This document shows, piece by piece, positions 63,740-64,000 of a DNA stretch of 64,000 nucleotides. A model generated the notes under the pieces. That model had not been told where the DNA came from. It saw only the letters and a list, made by a program, of their open reading frames with translations, and ran no database searches. A program made the position numbers and the translations under genes. The DNA is from Ashinkailepas kermadecensis (Eukaryota; Arthropoda; Thecostraca; Neolepadidae), in NCBI GenBank assembly GCA_034440615.1, contig JAOTOM010003657.1, positions 1 to 64,000 of the forward strand, read 5' to 3'. Each line of letters starts with the position of its first letter. Within the stretch, counting starts at the first letter, position 1.

Positions 63740-64000
63740 TACCTATCTCTGGTATGTTCATACTCACGTCCAATAACATTGTCTGGAGGTCAGATCAGGT
63801 CCTGACATTTTACATTTGTGGCATATTATGGAGTCAGCTTTACGAAAAAAAAGATTTTGATGCCAACATTTAGACAGATGATGAGGCAATGTTCGGTGAA
63901 GTAAGAAAACAGATAAAATATAACTTTTTCAAAGGGTCGCGAGGTCAATAGAAGGTCACGAGTTAGCATAACCTTAATTTGATTTCAGCATGTCACAAAT
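63740..64000. repeat. Dispersed AGGTCA-rich repeat, runs off the right edge
   Basis: Parallel to 33,040-33,440: GTCTGGAGGTCAGATCAGG, ATTATGGAGTCAGCTTTACG, GGCAATGTTCGGTG, then AGGTCAATAGAAGGTCA (two half-sites, spacing 5) and CACGAGTTAGCA. Confidence 0.6.

Overview
The window is nuclear DNA of an invertebrate animal. It has spliced genes with GT-AG introns, a ribosomal protein gene with a 5' terminal oligopyrimidine tract, many tRNA-derived SINE-like repeats, non-LTR retrotransposons of the I/Jockey type, foldback elements and minisatellites. The phylum cannot be fixed from sequence alone; an arthropod or another protostome is a reasonable guess. No CRISPR array, bacterial operon or rRNA gene is visible.

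Layout. (1) Positions 1-22,120 are mostly retrotransposons on the minus strand. A degenerate element is cut by the left edge (1-2,550). Two nearly complete copies of a second family follow: copy A (about 8,050-14,545) and copy B (about 15,716-22,120). Each has a zinc-knuckle ORF1 and an endonuclease / reverse transcriptase / RNase H ORF2. Between them lie degenerate short repeats and a 1.28 kb long-inverted-repeat element (4,813-6,089). (2) Positions 26,086-38,180 hold a plus-strand gene of at least five exons. It encodes a protein with two RWD-like domains and a C-terminal RING-type zinc finger, which I cannot name. Its introns carry three separate minisatellites and a 1.16 kb foldback element. 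(3) Positions 38,164-46,462 hold a minus-strand gene that I recognise as MRPL43 (mitochondrial ribosomal protein mL43), in four exons, ending tail-to-tail with the RWD-RING gene at a palindromic poly(A) signal. (4) Positions 47,095-56,306 hold RPL11 (uL5) on the plus strand in five exons, the first with only two codons. MRPL43 and RPL11 are head-to-head with about 630 bp between their starts. (5) Positions 56,300-64,000 are intergenic: AGGTCA-rich dispersed repeats, an apparently orphan promoter cluster (CRE, palindromic RFX-like box, CCAAT, E2F), a LINE relic, a satellite with units near 175-185 bp, and a pogo/Tigger-like transposase remnant.

MRPL43 and RPL11 make parts of the mitochondrial and cytosolic large ribosomal subunits and may share a divergent promoter; the RWD-RING protein looks like a ubiquitin-type E3 ligase. 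Exon boundaries were placed by hand from reading frame, splice consensus and remembered family conservation, so they need transcript support.
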